Shown: positions 10,520 to 20,690 of the stretch, in pieces | Layout of the letters: each line of letters begins with the position of its first letter | Position numbering within the stretch: the first letter of the stretch is position 1 | Source of the DNA: an uncultured Pelagibacteraceae bacterium | GTDB taxonomy: Bacteria; Pseudomonadota; Alphaproteobacteria; Pelagibacterales; Pelagibacteraceae | Reading direction: 5' to 3' | DNA length: 64,000 bases | Assembly (NCBI GenBank): GCA_902577075.1 | Contig: CACGXV010000002.1 | Span: forward strand, 140,001-204,000 | Notes under the pieces: model-generated | Told to the model about the DNA's origin: nothing | Databases searched by the model: none | What the model saw: the letters and a program-made list of their open reading frames with translations, nothing else | Position numbers and translations under genes: made by a program

Positions 10520-13042
10520 ATGTTCAACCCACTAAATATATTTTCAAAGCTTATTAAAAGCGGAAATGAAAAGGAACTAAGCAGAATTCAACAAATAGTC
10601 AATAAAGTTAATCTTTTAGAAAAAAATTTAGAAAATTTATCTGACGAAATGTTTCCAAAAAAAACCGAGCAGCTAATCGAAGAAGTTAAAAATGGCAAAA
10701 GTCTAAACGACGTATTACCTGAGGCTTTCTCAATGGTTAGGGAAGCCTCTAAACGAATTAGGGGTGAAAGACACTTTGATGTTCAACTAATTGGTGGTGT
10801 TGTGATCCATGAGAATAAGATTGCAGAAATGAAAACTGGAGAAGGTAAAACATTAACTATAGCACTTGCAGCTTTCCTTAATGCTCTAGAAAAAAAAGGT
10901 GTCCATATAGTAACTGTAAATGACTATTTGGCTAAAAGAGATAGCGAGAATATGGGTAAGATTTACAACTTTTTAGGTTTGACTTGTGGATATATTAATA
11001 CTGGACAAGATGACTTGGAGAGAAAACAAAATTATTCAAAAGATATAACTTATTCTACTAATAGTGAATTGGGCTTCGATTATTTAAGAGATAATATGAA
11101 ATTTTCAAAAGAGACTATGGTTCAAAGAGAACATAATTATGCGATTGTCGATGAAATTGACTCTTGTTTAATTGATGAGGCTAGAACACCTCTAATAATT
11201 TCAGGAGCAACAGAAGATAAGACAAATCAATATATAGCTGTTGATAAGCTTGTGAAAAATTTAAAAGAGGATGATTTTGAAATAGATGAAAAAGATAGAA
11301 ATATTTTATTAACTAATACAGGTGTGGATAATGTTGAAAATATATTTTCTAATGCTGGTATACTTAAGAATAAAAATTTTTATGATCCAGAAAACCTTCA
11401 TATTGTTCATTTAGTTAATCAATCATTACGTGCGATCCATCTTTTTCAGAGTGGAAGAGATTACATTGTAAAAGATGGCCAAATAATAATAATTGATGAG
11501 CAAACAGGTAGACAACTGCCAGGAAGAAGGTTTGGTGATGGTCTTCATCAAAGTCTAGAGGCAAAAGAAAATTTAACAATTAATGCTGAAAATCAAACTT
11601 TAGCATCTATTACCTATCAAAATTTTTTTAAACTTTACAAAAAAATAGCTGGATGCACTGGCACAGCATTAACAGAGTCAGAGGAGTTTTTTGAAATTTA
11701 TAATCTACCAGTTGTATCGATACCTACTAATAAGAAGATGATAAGAAAAGATTCGAATGATCAAATATTTAGAACTAGTAAAGAAAAAGATGAAGCAATT
11801 ATTAATAAGATTGTTGAATGTAACATTAAAGGACAGCCATTATTAGTCTTCACTTCAAGTATTAATAAGTCTGAACACTTTTCAAATCTATTAGACAAAA
11901 AAAATATAAAACACACAGTTTTAAATGCAAAAAATCACCAAAAAGAAGCTGAAATTATTGCAAATGCTGGAAAAAGAAACTCAATAATTATTACAACTAG
12001 TATTTCAGGAAGAGGTGTTGATATCAAATTGGGAGGTCAAGACGAAAGCGACAAAGCTGAAATAAAGAAATTGGGAGGATTATTTGTTATTGGTACAGAA
12101 AGAATGGAAAGTAGGAGAGTAGATAATCAAGCAAGAGGAAGATCAGGCAGACAAGGTGATGAAGGTAGTTCTATATTCTATGTAAGTTTAGAGGACGATT
12201 TGATGAGAATATTTGGGTCTGAGTCTATGAATAATATACTTGAGAAACTTGGACTTAAAGATGGAGAAAGTATAGATCATCCCTGGATAAATAAAGCATT
12301 AGAGAGAGCACAACAAAAAGTTGAGGCAAGAAATTTTGATATTAGAAAAACTCTTTTGAAGTTTGACAATGTTTTAAACGATCAAAGACAAGTAATATTT
12401 TCTCAAAGAAATGAAGTAATAGAAAATAAAGACTCTAAGGAATATTCTGAAAATTTTCTGAATGAAATTATTGATGATTTGAAAAATAAGAAATCAAAAA
12501 AGTTAGCCAATGCAGGATCAAATGAAATCCATATGCAATTGAAATCCCTATTTGGCAAATCATTTGAAGAGAGTGAAATTAATGAATTAGTTAATCTAGG
12601 AAATAAGGAATTTGAGGAAAAAATAAAAAATAAATTTCATATTCTAAGAGAAGAGAAAATAAAAATGTTGAATGAGGACCAATATAATGAAATAGAAAAA
12701 AGAATTTTTTTACAACTTATTGATCAAAATTGGAAATTACATATACAATATTTAGAACAATTAAGACAAGTAATTGGTTTAAGATCTTATGGACAAAGGG
12801 ATCCTTTGGTTGAATACAAAAAAGAGGCGTTTATACTTTTTGAAAATTTATTAAATAAGCTTAAATATGATCTAATTACAATTTTGTTTAACTTAAAACT
12901 CATAAAAAATAACCAAGAAGAAGAAGGCAATGAAAATTTAAGTAAAAAATTTGAGGAGCTTTCAACAAAAAAAATTGGAAGAAATGAACCTTGTCCTTGT
13001 AATTCTGGAAAGAAATATAAACATTGCCACGGTGCTTTATAA
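10520..13042 (+). CDS. secA: Preprotein translocase ATPase SecA
   Basis: SecA drives secretory proteins through SecYEG at the inner membrane. The 840-aa protein shows Walker A (GEGKTL near 107-112), Walker B (VDEIDS near residue 213), the preprotein-binding domain, the second ATPase domain with GRSGRQGD, and a C-terminal zinc motif [14 protein letters not shown] for SecB/phospholipid contact. It is slightly short for the family because the C-terminal linker is trimmed. It diverges from argJ across 58 bp and overlaps the 3' end of accA by 6 bp. Confidence 0.98.
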   Translation: MFNPLNIFSKLIKSGNEKELSRIQQIVNKVNLLEKNLENLSDEMFPKKTEQLIEEVKNGKSLNDVLPEAFSMVREASKRIRGERHFDVQLIGGVVIHENKIAEMKTGEGKTLTIALAAFLNALEKKGVHIVTVNDYLAKRDSENMGKIYNFLGLTCGYINTGQDDLERKQNYSKDITYSTNSELGFDYLRDNMKFSKETMVQREHNYAIVDEIDSCLIDEARTPLIISGATEDKTNQYIAVDKLVKNLKEDDFEIDEKDRNILLTNTGVDNVENIFSNAGILKNKNFYDPENLHIVHLVNQSLRAIHLFQSGRDYIVKDGQIIIIDEQTGRQLPGRRFGDGLHQSLEAKENLTINAENQTLASITYQNFFKLYKKIAGCTGTALTESEEFFEIYNLPVVSIPTNKKMIRKDSNDQIFRTSKEKDEAIINKIVECNIKGQPLLVFTSSINKSEHFSNLLDKKNIKHTVLNAKNHQKEAEIIANAGKRNSIIITTSISGRGVDIKLGGQDESDKAEIKKLGGLFVIGTERMESRRVDNQARGRSGRQGDEGSSIFYVSLEDDLMRIFGSESMNNILEKLGLKDGESIDHPWINKALERAQQKVEARNFDIRKTLLKFDNVLNDQRQVIFSQRNEVIENKDSKEYSENFLNEIIDDLKNKKSKKLANAGSNEIHMQLKSLFGKSFEESEINELVNLGNKEFEEKIKNKFHILREEKIKMLNEDQYNEIEKRIFLQLIDQNWKLHIQYLEQLRQVIGLRSYGQRDPLVEYKKEAFILFENLLNKLKYDLITILFNLKLIKNNQEEEGNENLSKKFEELSTKKIGRNEPCPCNSGKKYKHCHGAL

Positions 13043-14143
13043 ACTAAAACTAAGCAATAATATCAAAACTAGTACACCAGAAATACCATAATAAAGTTTA
13101 GTGTTGTTCTTAAAGTTTTGATTAATATTTTCAAGTAGACTTGCCTTCATAGATAGATCATTTCTATCATCTGATTGTGTTGAAAATCCTTTATTTCTCC
13201 CAATTGACAAGAATTTATTTTTTCTATGATTAATAATTTCATCTTTATCCATTGTTAAAAAAAAATCTAAATTTTTTTTTAATGAGTTTCTTACATTATC
13301 CAATATCAGGTCTTTATCTCGATGAGCACCTCCAACTGGTTCTGGAATTATTTCATCAATAATATTTAATTTTAAAAGATCACTAGATGACATTTTCATT
13401 GCAGTCGCAGCCTCTAAAGTTTTTTTTGGATCTCTCCATAAAATGGTGGCACATCCTTCAGGAGAAATTACAGAGTATATTGCGTTTTGAAGCATAATTA
13501 CTTTATTAGATGATGCTAAAGCTATGGCTCCGCCAGATCCTCCTTCACCAATTATAACTGCTATTGTGGGCACCGTTAACTTCATTGAGCATTCAATAGA
13601 TTTTGCTATAGCTTCAGCTTGACCTCTTTCCTCTGCGCCAACTCCTGGATATGCTCCTGGAGTATCTACAATAGTAATTATTGGAATTTTAAATTTATTA
13701 GCTAATTCCATGAGTCTGATTGTTTTTCTATAACCCTCAGGTCTCATCATCCCAAAATTATGATCTATTCTCTTATTAAGATCAGACCCCTTTTCCTGGC
13801 CAATTACTAAAACTGATTTACCATCGAACTTTGCAAATCCAGCTATAACAGCTTTATCCTCGCCATAATATCTATCTCCTGAAAGTTGGATAAAATCATC
13901 AAAAAGATTTTCAACAAAAAATTTTGCCTTTGGCCTATCCTCGTGACGAGCAACTAATGCTGTCTGCCATGGATCTAAATTCGAGTAAATTTTCTCTAAC
14001 TTTTCATTAATTTCTTCCTCAACTTTACTTATTTTTGAAGTATCAACCTCAGATAAACCTTCCTGATTGTAAGGATCCTTTAACTTATCTAGTTCTTCTT
14101 CAAGTTTTTTTATATCTGTCTCAAAATTTAAGTAATTTTTCAT
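13037..14143 (-). CDS. accA: Acetyl-CoA carboxylase carboxyltransferase alpha subunit, with an extra C-terminal membrane tail
   Basis: AccA pairs with AccD (at 36.5 kb) to carboxylate acetyl-CoA to malonyl-CoA, the first step of fatty acid synthesis. The 368-aa protein has the usual N-terminal helices, the crotonase fold with [17 protein letters not shown] and GEGGSGGA (199-206), and the usual family end FLSIGR at 311-316. About 50 residues are added: a polar linker and a hydrophobic segment at 350-368 ending the protein. This looks like a tail anchor and is unusual for AccA, which normally ends near 320. The extra part (13037-13195) overlaps secA by only 6 bp, so it is not merely antisense of that gene. 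Confidence 0.95.
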   Translation of the reverse strand: MKNYLNFETDIKKLEEELDKLKDPYNQEGLSEVDTSKISKVEEEINEKLEKIYSNLDPWQTALVARHEDRPKAKFFVENLFDDFIQLSGDRYYGEDKAVIAGFAKFDGKSVLVIGQEKGSDLNKRIDHNFGMMRPEGYRKTIRLMELANKFKIPIITIVDTPGAYPGVGAEERGQAEAIAKSIECSMKLTVPTIAVIIGEGGSGGAIALASSNKVIMLQNAIYSVISPEGCATILWRDPKKTLEAATAMKMSSSDLLKLNIIDEIIPEPVGGAHRDKDLILDNVRNSLKKNLDFFLTMDKDEIINHRKNKFLSIGRNKGFSTQSDDRNDLSMKASLLENINQNFKNNTKLYYGISGVLVLILLLSFSL

Positions 14144-14197
14144 TTAATATCATTATTATAAACAAAAAAGGCAATAAATTGTTAAAATTTAATTAGT

Positions 14198-14230
14198 AAT
14201 TTTGATTGCGCAAAAATCAAAATTTATTAT
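14198..14230 (+). promoter_or_regulatory. glcB promoter overlapped by a 10-bp palindrome
   Basis: TTGATT (14202-14207), 17 bp of spacer and TATTAT (14225-14230) make a good promoter with a start near 14237, only about 8 nt before the glcB ATG. A perfect inverted repeat AATTTTGATT/AATCAAAATT (14198-14207 and 14215-14224, 7-nt loop GCGCAAA) covers the -35 and the spacer. That is where a repressor operator would lie. Promoter and repeat are read directly; the operator role is inferred. Confidence 0.5.
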
Positions 14231-14244
14231 AAGATTTTCAATTT

Positions 14245-16395
14245 ATGAGAGAGCAATACATCAAAATCCACAACCTATCTGTAGCAAAAGAGCTTGCCGA
14301 TTTTGTCAAAAATGAGCTTCTACTAGATACCAATGTAAGTGCTGACGAATTTTGGAAGGGCTTCGATAAAGTGGTGCATGATTTAGCACCTAAAAATAAA
14401 AAATTACTCGAATTTAGAGAAACTTTACAACAAGAAATTGATCTTTGGCATAAAAAAAATAGAAGCCAACAACCTGACTATGATAAATATAAAAACTTTT
14501 TGGAAGAAATAGGTTATTTAAAAAAAGAAGGTGATGATTTTAGAATAGCAACTAAAAATTTAGATGAAGAAATTTCTAACATAGCAGGACCACAATTAGT
14601 TGTTCCGATTATGAATTCCAGATATAGCCTAAATGCTGCGAATGCGAGGTGGGTGAGTTTATATGATAGTCTTTATGGGTCTAATATCATTGAGTCTGAA
14701 GAAAGTGGAAGCGAAAAATACGATCCTTTAAGAGGACAAGAAGTAATTAAATATACTAGAAACTTTTTGAATAAATATTTTCCTATCAATGATCTTGACT
14801 GGAAAGATATAACTGGTTTGGCTGTAGATAATAAAAAACTGATAATTTACAAGGAAAATAAAGAATATAATTTGTTAAATTTAGAAAAGTTTATTGGTCA
14901 CAGAGGAGATGCGACTAAACCAAATGCTATAATCTTAAAAAATAATAATCTTCATCTTGAAATAATTATTAATCCAAGAGCGTTTAGTGCTGCAAGAGAT
15001 GCCGCTGGTATAAGTGATATTATAATTGAGTCAGCTGTATCAACAATATGTGATCATGAAGATAGTGTAGCTGCAGTAGATGCAGAAGACAAGGTTACTT
15101 GTTATAGAAATTGGTTAGGTCTTATGAGAGGAACTTTAAAATCAGTGTTTATGAAGAATGGAAAAGAATTAGAAAGAAAACTTAATCCAGATCGAAGTTA
15201 CGTTTCAATAGATGGCAGCAAATCAAAACTTCATGGAAGAAGTCTTTTACTTGTGAGGAATGTGGGACATTTAATGACAAACCCTGCAATTACTTTAAAT
15301 GATGGATCAGAAGTTCCTGAAGGTATATTGGATGCTTTTATTACCTCTGCCGCATGTATTCATGATCTAAGAAGAAAAGGTAATTCAAGAAAGGGTTCTA
15401 TCTATATTGTTAAACCAAAAATGCATGGGCCAGAGGAAACTGAATTTGCAGATTTGATTTTTTCAAAAGTTGAAGAAGTTTTAAAATTGGAAAAAAATAC
15501 AATTAAGTGTGGAATTATGGATGAAGAAAGAAGAACATCTGCAAACCTTAAAGAATGTATTAGAACACTTAAAGATAGAGTATTTTTTATCAATACTGGA
15601 TTTTTAGACAGAACCGGTGATGAAATGCACACTTCAATGGAAGCTGGGCCAATGATCAAAAAAGGAGATATGAAAGAGTCTAAATGGATTAAAACCTATG
15701 AGGATAATAACGTAGATATAGGCTTAAAATGTGGGTTTTCAGGAGTTGCTCAAATAGGTAAAGGAATGTGGGCAATGCCTGACAAAATGAACGAAATGAT
15801 GGAACAAAAAATTGGACATGTAAATGCTGGCGCAAATTGTGCTTGGGTTCCATCTCCTACTGCCGCTGCATTACATGTTATGCATTATCATGAAGTAAAT
15901 GTTTTTGAAAAACAAAAAGCAATATTAAAAAGAGAGCCATCAAAATTATCTGATCTTCTTACTATTCCAATAGCAGATCGTCCTAATTGGTCTATTGATG
16001 AAATTAATACTGAAATTTCAAATTCTGCTCAAACTATCTTGGGTTATGTAGTCAGATGGATTGATCAAGGTATAGGTTGTTCCAAAGTTCCAGATATAAA
16101 TGATATTGGATTAATGGAAGATAGAGCAACCTTAAGAATTTCATCTCAACATATTGCCAATTGGCTTCATCACGGCTTATGTTCTAATAGACAGGTTCTT
16201 GAAATTTTAAAAAAAATGGCAAAAGTTGTAGATAAACAGAATAGACACGACACAAACTACGAAAGTATGTCACCAGAGTATGATAAATCTATCGCTTTTA
16301 AAGCAGCATGTGAGTTAATTTTTCATGGAAAATCTCAGCCCTCTGGCTATACAGAACCTCTTTTGCATTTAAACAGATTGATTAAAAAAAGCTAA
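14245..16395 (+). CDS. glcB: Malate synthase G
   Basis: Condenses glyoxylate with acetyl-CoA to malate, letting the cell use glycolate or glyoxylate as carbon source. The 716-aa length is that of isoform G. Family motifs visible include EDSVAAVDAEDK (about residue 272), KMHGPEE near 393 and GIMDEERRTS near 423. The last holds the Mg-binding Glu of the family. The start ATG is about 8 nt after the predicted transcription start, leaving almost no leader. The stop abuts recR with no gap. Confidence 0.97.
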   Translation: MREQYIKIHNLSVAKELADFVKNELLLDTNVSADEFWKGFDKVVHDLAPKNKKLLEFRETLQQEIDLWHKKNRSQQPDYDKYKNFLEEIGYLKKEGDDFRIATKNLDEEISNIAGPQLVVPIMNSRYSLNAANARWVSLYDSLYGSNIIESEESGSEKYDPLRGQEVIKYTRNFLNKYFPINDLDWKDITGLAVDNKKLIIYKENKEYNLLNLEKFIGHRGDATKPNAIILKNNNLHLEIIINPRAFSAARDAAGISDIIIESAVSTICDHEDSVAAVDAEDKVTCYRNWLGLMRGTLKSVFMKNGKELERKLNPDRSYVSIDGSKSKLHGRSLLLVRNVGHLMTNPAITLNDGSEVPEGILDAFITSAACIHDLRRKGNSRKGSIYIVKPKMHGPEETEFADLIFSKVEEVLKLEKNTIKCGIMDEERRTSANLKECIRTLKDRVFFINTGFLDRTGDEMHTSMEAGPMIKKGDMKESKWIKTYEDNNVDIGLKCGFSGVAQIGKGMWAMPDKMNEMMEQKIGHVNAGANCAWVPSPTAAALHVMHYHEVNVFEKQKAILKREPSKLSDLLTIPIADRPNWSIDEINTEISNSAQTILGYVVRWIDQGIGCSKVPDINDIGLMEDRATLRISSQHIANWLHHGLCSNRQVLEILKKMAKVVDKQNRHDTNYESMSPEYDKSIAFKAACELIFHGKSQPSGYTEPLLHLNRLIKKS

Positions 16396-17007
16396 TTAAG
16401 ATTCTATATTTTTTCTATTTTTAAATGCAGATATAAGAGTACCATCATCTAAATTTTCGATTTCTCCACCTACTGGCAAACCTTGAGCAAGTTTTGAAAT
16501 CTTAATGTTTGTTTTTTTGAGGGTATCTTGAATATAAAATGCAGTAGTTTGGCCTTCTACAGTTGCGCTAGTTGCTAAAATTACTTCTTCAATATCATCT
16601 TTATTTATTCTTTCTATAAGAGAATTAATAAGCAAGTCCTCTCTATTACTATTATTATTGTTTGAGAGGGTCCCCCCTAAAATATGGAAGTAACCTTGAA
16701 AAATTGAAGAACTTTCTATTGCCCACTGATCTGAAATATTTTCTACAACACAAATTTTATTATATTTTTTTTCTACTATTTCACAATTATTATAACTACA
16801 CTCAATTGTATTAGGCTTTAATGTTCCACATATTTTACATCTAACAACATTTTTAAAAACTTCGCTCAAATTTTGAGCCAAAGGTTTTAGTAATTCTTGT
16901 CGGTTATTAATCATTTTTAAAATTATTCTTTTTGCAGACTTAGGCCCTAACCCCGGTAGTTTTGAAATCAGTTTAATTAAATTTTCTATTTCAGGAATAT
17001 TTTGCAT
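16396..17007 (-). CDS. recR: Recombination mediator protein RecR
   Basis: RecR works with RecF/RecO to load RecA on gapped DNA. The 203-aa length is normal. It has the helix-hairpin-helix (LPGLGPKSAKR near 15-25), cysteines C77 and C80 plus C89 and C94 as a zinc finger, and a TOPRIM domain (CVVENISDQWAIE; then GGTLSNNN). It is last in the leftward dnaX-ybaB-recR unit, 5 bp after ybaB. Confidence 0.97.
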   Translation of the reverse strand: MQNIPEIENLIKLISKLPGLGPKSAKRIILKMINNRQELLKPLAQNLSEVFKNVVRCKICGTLKPNTIECSYNNCEIVEKKYNKICVVENISDQWAIESSSIFQGYFHILGGTLSNNNNSNREDLLINSLIERINKDDIEEVILATSATVEGQTTAFYIQDTLKKTNIKISKLAQGLPVGGEIENLDDGTLISAFKNRKNIES

Positions 17008-17012
17008 TTAAA

Positions 17013-17330
17013 TTATAAAGGCCACTTAAATCCAGGTATTCCAAAATTTCCTGAGGCCTTAGAAATTTCCTCTGCTGTTTTTGATTTAAGTTGTGATTTT
17101 GCGTTATTATGAGCAGCAGTAATAAGATCTTCTAATATTACTTTTTTTTCTTTTAAAACATTTTCACTAAGTTTAATTGAAATCATAGTGCCCTCTCCAT
17201 TTAGAGTAACCTTTACATCATTGGCTCCCGAGACACCTTCAACCTCGATCTTTTTAATGTTTTCTTGGCTTTCTTTCATTTTATTCTCAATTTCTTTAGC
17301 TTTCTCCATTAATTTTGAAAAATCTGTCAT
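17013..17330 (-). CDS. YbaB/EbfC family nucleoid-associated protein
   Basis: A small DNA-binding nucleoid protein (105 aa). The ATG at 17330 gives MTDFSKLMEKAKEIENKM, the usual N-terminus, and has GAGG 7-10 bases upstream. A longer reading from 17354 would run into the dnaX end and was not used. The central VEGVSGANDVKVTLNGEG and the C-terminal GIPGFKWPL match the family. It starts 1 bp after the dnaX stop, in the conserved dnaX-ybaB-recR order. Confidence 0.94.
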   Translation of the reverse strand: MTDFSKLMEKAKEIENKMKESQENIKKIEVEGVSGANDVKVTLNGEGTMISIKLSENVLKEKKVILEDLITAAHNNAKSQLKSKTAEEISKASGNFGIPGFKWPL

Positions 17331-17331
17331 T

Positions 17332-18963
17332 TTAATCCTCTTTAAACTCAACATTTATTAATTCTGCATCAGGAAATGCTTCAATAACTTTTTTATATGC
17401 TTCAGACTTTTTAACATCGTCAAATATTTTTTTCTCGGCAATTTTATTTTTTTCTTTTTTTGAAATTTGTCCTTGGTTTTTTGATAGAGAGATAATCCAT
17501 CTTTTGGATGTCCATTCGTAGAGTTTGTTAGATAGATTTTTAATAAAGTCTTTGTCTAAGCTTTCATTAAACGATATTTCTATTAAACCCTCAGAGAATG
17601 AAACTAAATTTGTATTAGTTTCAAGCTCATATTTAAGCTTAGCTTCTTTTTTTTCTGTGCATAGTTTTATCAAACTTTCAAATGAATCTATTTTAAGTTC
17701 ATTAATTACTTCATCTTTATTTAAATTAGGTTCAATTTTTTCTTGTTGTGAGATATTTTTGATTTGATCTATTGTTTTACTTGTAATTTTTTTTTCAGGC
17801 TCTTTAATTAAAGTACCAGGATTTTTTCCAGTAAAGCTTTCCTCAACATCTTTCTCCTTAAAACCTTTTATTCTCATTAATCTGAAAAGGAACATTTCAA
17901 CTGATAAATTTGGATTTGAAACCATGTTAATTTCATCAATTGTATCAAGTGTAAATTGCCAAAAAAGGATTATGTCCTTTGAATCTAAATTTTCAGATAT
18001 AGTGGAAAGATTATTAAAATCTTGATCATTTAAAGAAAAATTATTTCCGTCTAATTTTATAAAATTAATATTTTTTAAGTAATATAAAACTTCAAGAAAA
18101 TCATTCAAAAAAATTTTTGGATCTACACCAGAATCATAAATTTTTCTATACAACTCATAAACTTTTTTTTCTTTACCACTAAACAGATTTTTTATTAATT
18201 CTATCAAAGAACTTTTATCAAAATATCCATAAACACTTTGTGCTTTTTCTAGACTTAATTCCTCATTATTTTGATTGACTACAAGTCCACGGTCTAACAA
18301 AGATAATGCATCTCTAACAGATCCTTCTGAAATTTTTACAATTAATTTTAAAGCTTCATCAGAAACTTTACCTCCTTCTTTGTCTTTAATTTTTTTTATA
18401 TAATTAAAAAGCTCTTCAGATTTTACTCTAGAGAGATCAAAACGTTGACATCTCGATATTACTGTTACAGGAATTTTTTTGATTTCGGTTGTTGCAAAAA
18501 TAAATTTTAAATATTTTGGTGGTTCTTCAAGAGTTTTTAAAAGAGCATTAAATGCTTGTTTGCTTAACATATGAACTTCATCAATAATAAATATTTTATA
18601 TTTAGCTGTTGTTGGTCCATATCTTGAAAATTCAATAAGCTCTCTTACATCGTCAATACCTGTTTTACTTGCAGCATCCATTTCCAAAACATCAATATGA
18701 TTTGAGTTTGTAATTGCATCACAGTTACTACATTTTTTCTTACACATGTTTTCAATTCCATGCTCACAATTTAATGACTTTGCAACTATTCTTGCAAAAG
18801 TTGTTTTTCCTACTCCCCTAATACCTGTAAACAAGAATGCGTTAGGTGACTTGTCTGAAATTATTGAATTTTTAATTGTTTCAGCAATAATCTCTTGGCC
18901 GATTAAATCCTCAAATACTTGAGGTCTGTATTTTAAAGCTAGTACTTTTGAATTTTCTGTCAT
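17332..18963 (-). CDS. dnaX: DNA polymerase III subunits gamma and tau
   Basis: DnaX is the AAA+ clamp-loader ATPase of the replisome. Walker A GIRGVGKT is near residue 48, the zinc cysteines (CEHG...CKKKCSNC) near 68-83, Walker B FIIDEVHM near 125, and sensor 1 (FATTEIKKIP) near 160. I use the ATG at 18963 (MTENSKVLALKYRP; 543 aa). The upstream Met at 18978 would fall inside the predicted SRP RNA. The tau-like C-terminal region is short, and I found no obvious A6G slippery site for a gamma form. It is cotranscribed after ffs. Confidence 0.95.
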   Translation of the reverse strand: MTENSKVLALKYRPQVFEDLIGQEIIAETIKNSIISDKSPNAFLFTGIRGVGKTTFARIVAKSLNCEHGIENMCKKKCSNCDAITNSNHIDVLEMDAASKTGIDDVRELIEFSRYGPTTAKYKIFIIDEVHMLSKQAFNALLKTLEEPPKYLKFIFATTEIKKIPVTVISRCQRFDLSRVKSEELFNYIKKIKDKEGGKVSDEALKLIVKISEGSVRDALSLLDRGLVVNQNNEELSLEKAQSVYGYFDKSSLIELIKNLFSGKEKKVYELYRKIYDSGVDPKIFLNDFLEVLYYLKNINFIKLDGNNFSLNDQDFNNLSTISENLDSKDIILFWQFTLDTIDEINMVSNPNLSVEMFLFRLMRIKGFKEKDVEESFTGKNPGTLIKEPEKKITSKTIDQIKNISQQEKIEPNLNKDEVINELKIDSFESLIKLCTEKKEAKLKYELETNTNLVSFSEGLIEISFNESLDKDFIKNLSNKLYEWTSKRWIISLSKNQGQISKKEKNKIAEKKIFDDVKKSEAYKKVIEAFPDAELINVEFKED

Positions 18964-18969
18964 TTTTAA

Positions 18970-19056
18970 GGAGACCAACCAACCTGGAAAATACTCACTA
19001 CCCTTGCTATCTTTCGATCCTGGGGGATTTGTGGTAACACCACCTGACTGGCCTCC
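18970..19056 (-). ncRNA. ffs: Signal recognition particle 4.5S RNA
   Basis: The complement strand reads a compact hairpin RNA of about 87 nt. The outer helix pairs GGAGGCC (19050-19056) with GGTCTCC (18970-18976). The apical SRP hallmark is present as CCAGGATCGAAAGATAGCAAGGG, here split in words: CCAGG, ATCGAAAGAT, AGCAAGGG. This resembles the conserved CCAGGxCCGGAAGGxAGCAxGG loop bound by Ffh, with a GAAA tetraloop. The position immediately before dnaX is a known alphaproteobacterial arrangement. A near-consensus promoter lies 6 bp upstream. Confidence 0.87.
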
Positions 19057-19062
19057 AACTTT

Positions 19063-19092
19063 ATTATATCAATAAAAATTTCTATTCTACAA
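19063..19092 (-). promoter_or_regulatory. Promoter of ffs (and dnaX-ybaB-recR)
   Basis: On the complement strand there is a perfect -10 TATAAT (19063-19068). TTGTAG (19087-19092) lies 18 bp further upstream as the -35. Six bases separate the -10 from the proposed RNA 5' end at 19056, exactly the spacing expected for a start there. It is the closest match to consensus I noticed in the window. Confidence 0.65.
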
Positions 19093-19105
19093 GAAAGTTA
19101 TAAGT

Positions 19106-19933
19106 TTATTTTTCTCTAAATTTATCAGATTTATAAACACCTAGAACGTGCATATCTTGGCAATGCAGACCTAATTCCTCAAGTGAGTTTTTAATTTTTG
19201 GAGATTCTATATGTCCATCAATATCGCATAGAAAAAAATATGAGGAAAAAGAGTTCTTTTCAGGAAAACTTTGTAATTTACTCATATTAACTCCATTAAT
19301 TGCAAAACCTGACAATGCAGAATACAAGGCAGCCGGCTTACTTTTTAACTTAAATAATATCGATGTTATGTGACTTTCATCACTGAAATCTGGTTGAAAT
19401 ATATCTTTTCCTAGTAACAAGAATCTGGTTACGTTGTCTTTATCGTCTTGCACATTTTCTTGTAATATTTTAAGACCATATATTTCAGCGCTTAAACTTG
19501 AGGCTATTGCTGCCTTAGACTTATCTTTAGCTTCTGAAACAAATTTTGCCGAACCTGCAGTATCGGCTCTGACATTTTCTATTAATTTTTTTTTCTTTAT
19601 AAAGCTTGAAGATTGACTAAGCGCTTGAGCATGGGAATATACATCTTTTATATCATTTAATTTTGACCCTTTTATGCCCAAAAGATTATGATTGATTGGA
19701 AAAAAATGTTCTGCATAAATATTTAATCTGTATTTGAAAATTAAATACTCAACACCAATATTTCCAGTTGTTTTATTTGACTCTGGTATCAAAGATTTAA
19801 TTGAACTATCTTCACTAGATCTTTCAAAACATTCATCAAAAGTTTTACAAGGCAATGTTTCACACTCCGGATACATTTTTTTGGCACAGCTCTCACTGTA
19901 GCTACCAGCAACACCTTGATAAGCAATTTTCAT
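19106..19933 (-). CDS. pheA: Prephenate dehydratase
   Basis: Converts prephenate to phenylpyruvate in phenylalanine synthesis. The 275-aa monofunctional protein has the PDT catalytic motif TRFLLLG (about 169-175) and a C-terminal ACT regulatory domain (about 190-265) with SKLQSFPEK in place of the usual ESRP phenylalanine-binding signature. It has no chorismate mutase domain. It follows kdsB by 3 bp, leftwards. Confidence 0.95.
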   Translation of the reverse strand: MKIAYQGVAGSYSESCAKKMYPECETLPCKTFDECFERSSEDSSIKSLIPESNKTTGNIGVEYLIFKYRLNIYAEHFFPINHNLLGIKGSKLNDIKDVYSHAQALSQSSSFIKKKKLIENVRADTAGSAKFVSEAKDKSKAAIASSLSAEIYGLKILQENVQDDKDNVTRFLLLGKDIFQPDFSDESHITSILFKLKSKPAALYSALSGFAINGVNMSKLQSFPEKNSFSSYFFLCDIDGHIESPKIKNSLEELGLHCQDMHVLGVYKSDKFREK

Positions 19934-19936
19934 AAT

Positions 19937-20674
19937 TTAAGTTTTATATTCCATTATTTTTTTTAATTCCAGATAATCTTCATGTGTATCAACACCTATT
20001 GGTTTAGTTTTTGCTAAACCAACATCTATACTGATTTTATTCTCAATCAATCTTAATTGTTCTAACTTTTGTGTTTTTTCATTTTGTGTTTGATCAAATT
20101 GTACAAATTTTTTTAAATAAGTCACATTATAAATATAAATCCCAATATGGTGATAAATGTTTTGTTTGATTTTACTTGCCTCCCTAACGAATGATGTAGC
20201 AGTTGATAATTTACCCTCTATGAGTTTCTCATTTGTGGTTACTTTAACAATATTTTTTTTTGACAAAATTTCATCACTCTCTAACTCACAAGCTAATGTT
20301 GAAACTTTTGATTTTTTTTTAATTGTTTTTTCAAGAAGATTATTTACATCCTGAATATCAAGCATTGGTTCGTCTCCTTGAAGGTTAATTACATACTCAA
20401 TATTATCATTTTCTAATTTTTGAAAAGCCTCAAAAATTCTGTCAGTTCCTGTTTTATGGTCACTTTGGGTTAAAATGCATTTTCCTCCATGTTTAGTCAC
20501 CTCATCAAATATTTCCTTATCACCAGTTGCGACATAACTTTGACCAACTATTGATGAATTTGCAATTTTATAAACATGATTAATAATTGAAATGTTATTA
20601 ATTTTTAACAATGGTTTTTTTGGAAGCCTTGTTGCTGCTAATCTTGATGGGATTAAAATCACTACATTGTTCAT
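19937..20674 (-). CDS. kdsB: 3-deoxy-manno-octulosonate cytidylyltransferase
   Basis: Activates Kdo with CTP to CMP-Kdo for lipid A/LPS inner core. The 245-aa protein has the nucleotidyltransferase signature IPSRLAATRLPKKPL (8-22), the LQGDEP motif near residue 98, and the C-terminal motif IDVGLAKTKPIGVDTHEDYL. It starts the kdsB-pheA pair and diverges from the cytochrome c gene. kdsD at 26.7 kb makes an earlier intermediate of the same pathway. Confidence 0.96.
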   Translation of the reverse strand: MNNVVILIPSRLAATRLPKKPLLKINNISIINHVYKIANSSIVGQSYVATGDKEIFDEVTKHGGKCILTQSDHKTGTDRIFEAFQKLENDNIEYVINLQGDEPMLDIQDVNNLLEKTIKKKSKVSTLACELESDEILSKKNIVKVTTNEKLIEGKLSTATSFVREASKIKQNIYHHIGIYIYNVTYLKKFVQFDQTQNEKTQKLEQLRLIENKISIDVGLAKTKPIGVDTHEDYLELKKIMEYKT

Positions 20675-20690
20675 AAAAATTAAGTATTAT

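Noticed and set aside
14144-14244. Glycine riboswitch upstream of glcB
   Set aside because: No aptamer core was found and the space is too short; only AT-rich sequence and a palindrome.
17332-18963. Programmed -1 frameshift for DnaX gamma
   Set aside because: No A AAA AAG-type site with a following stem was seen in the tau part.
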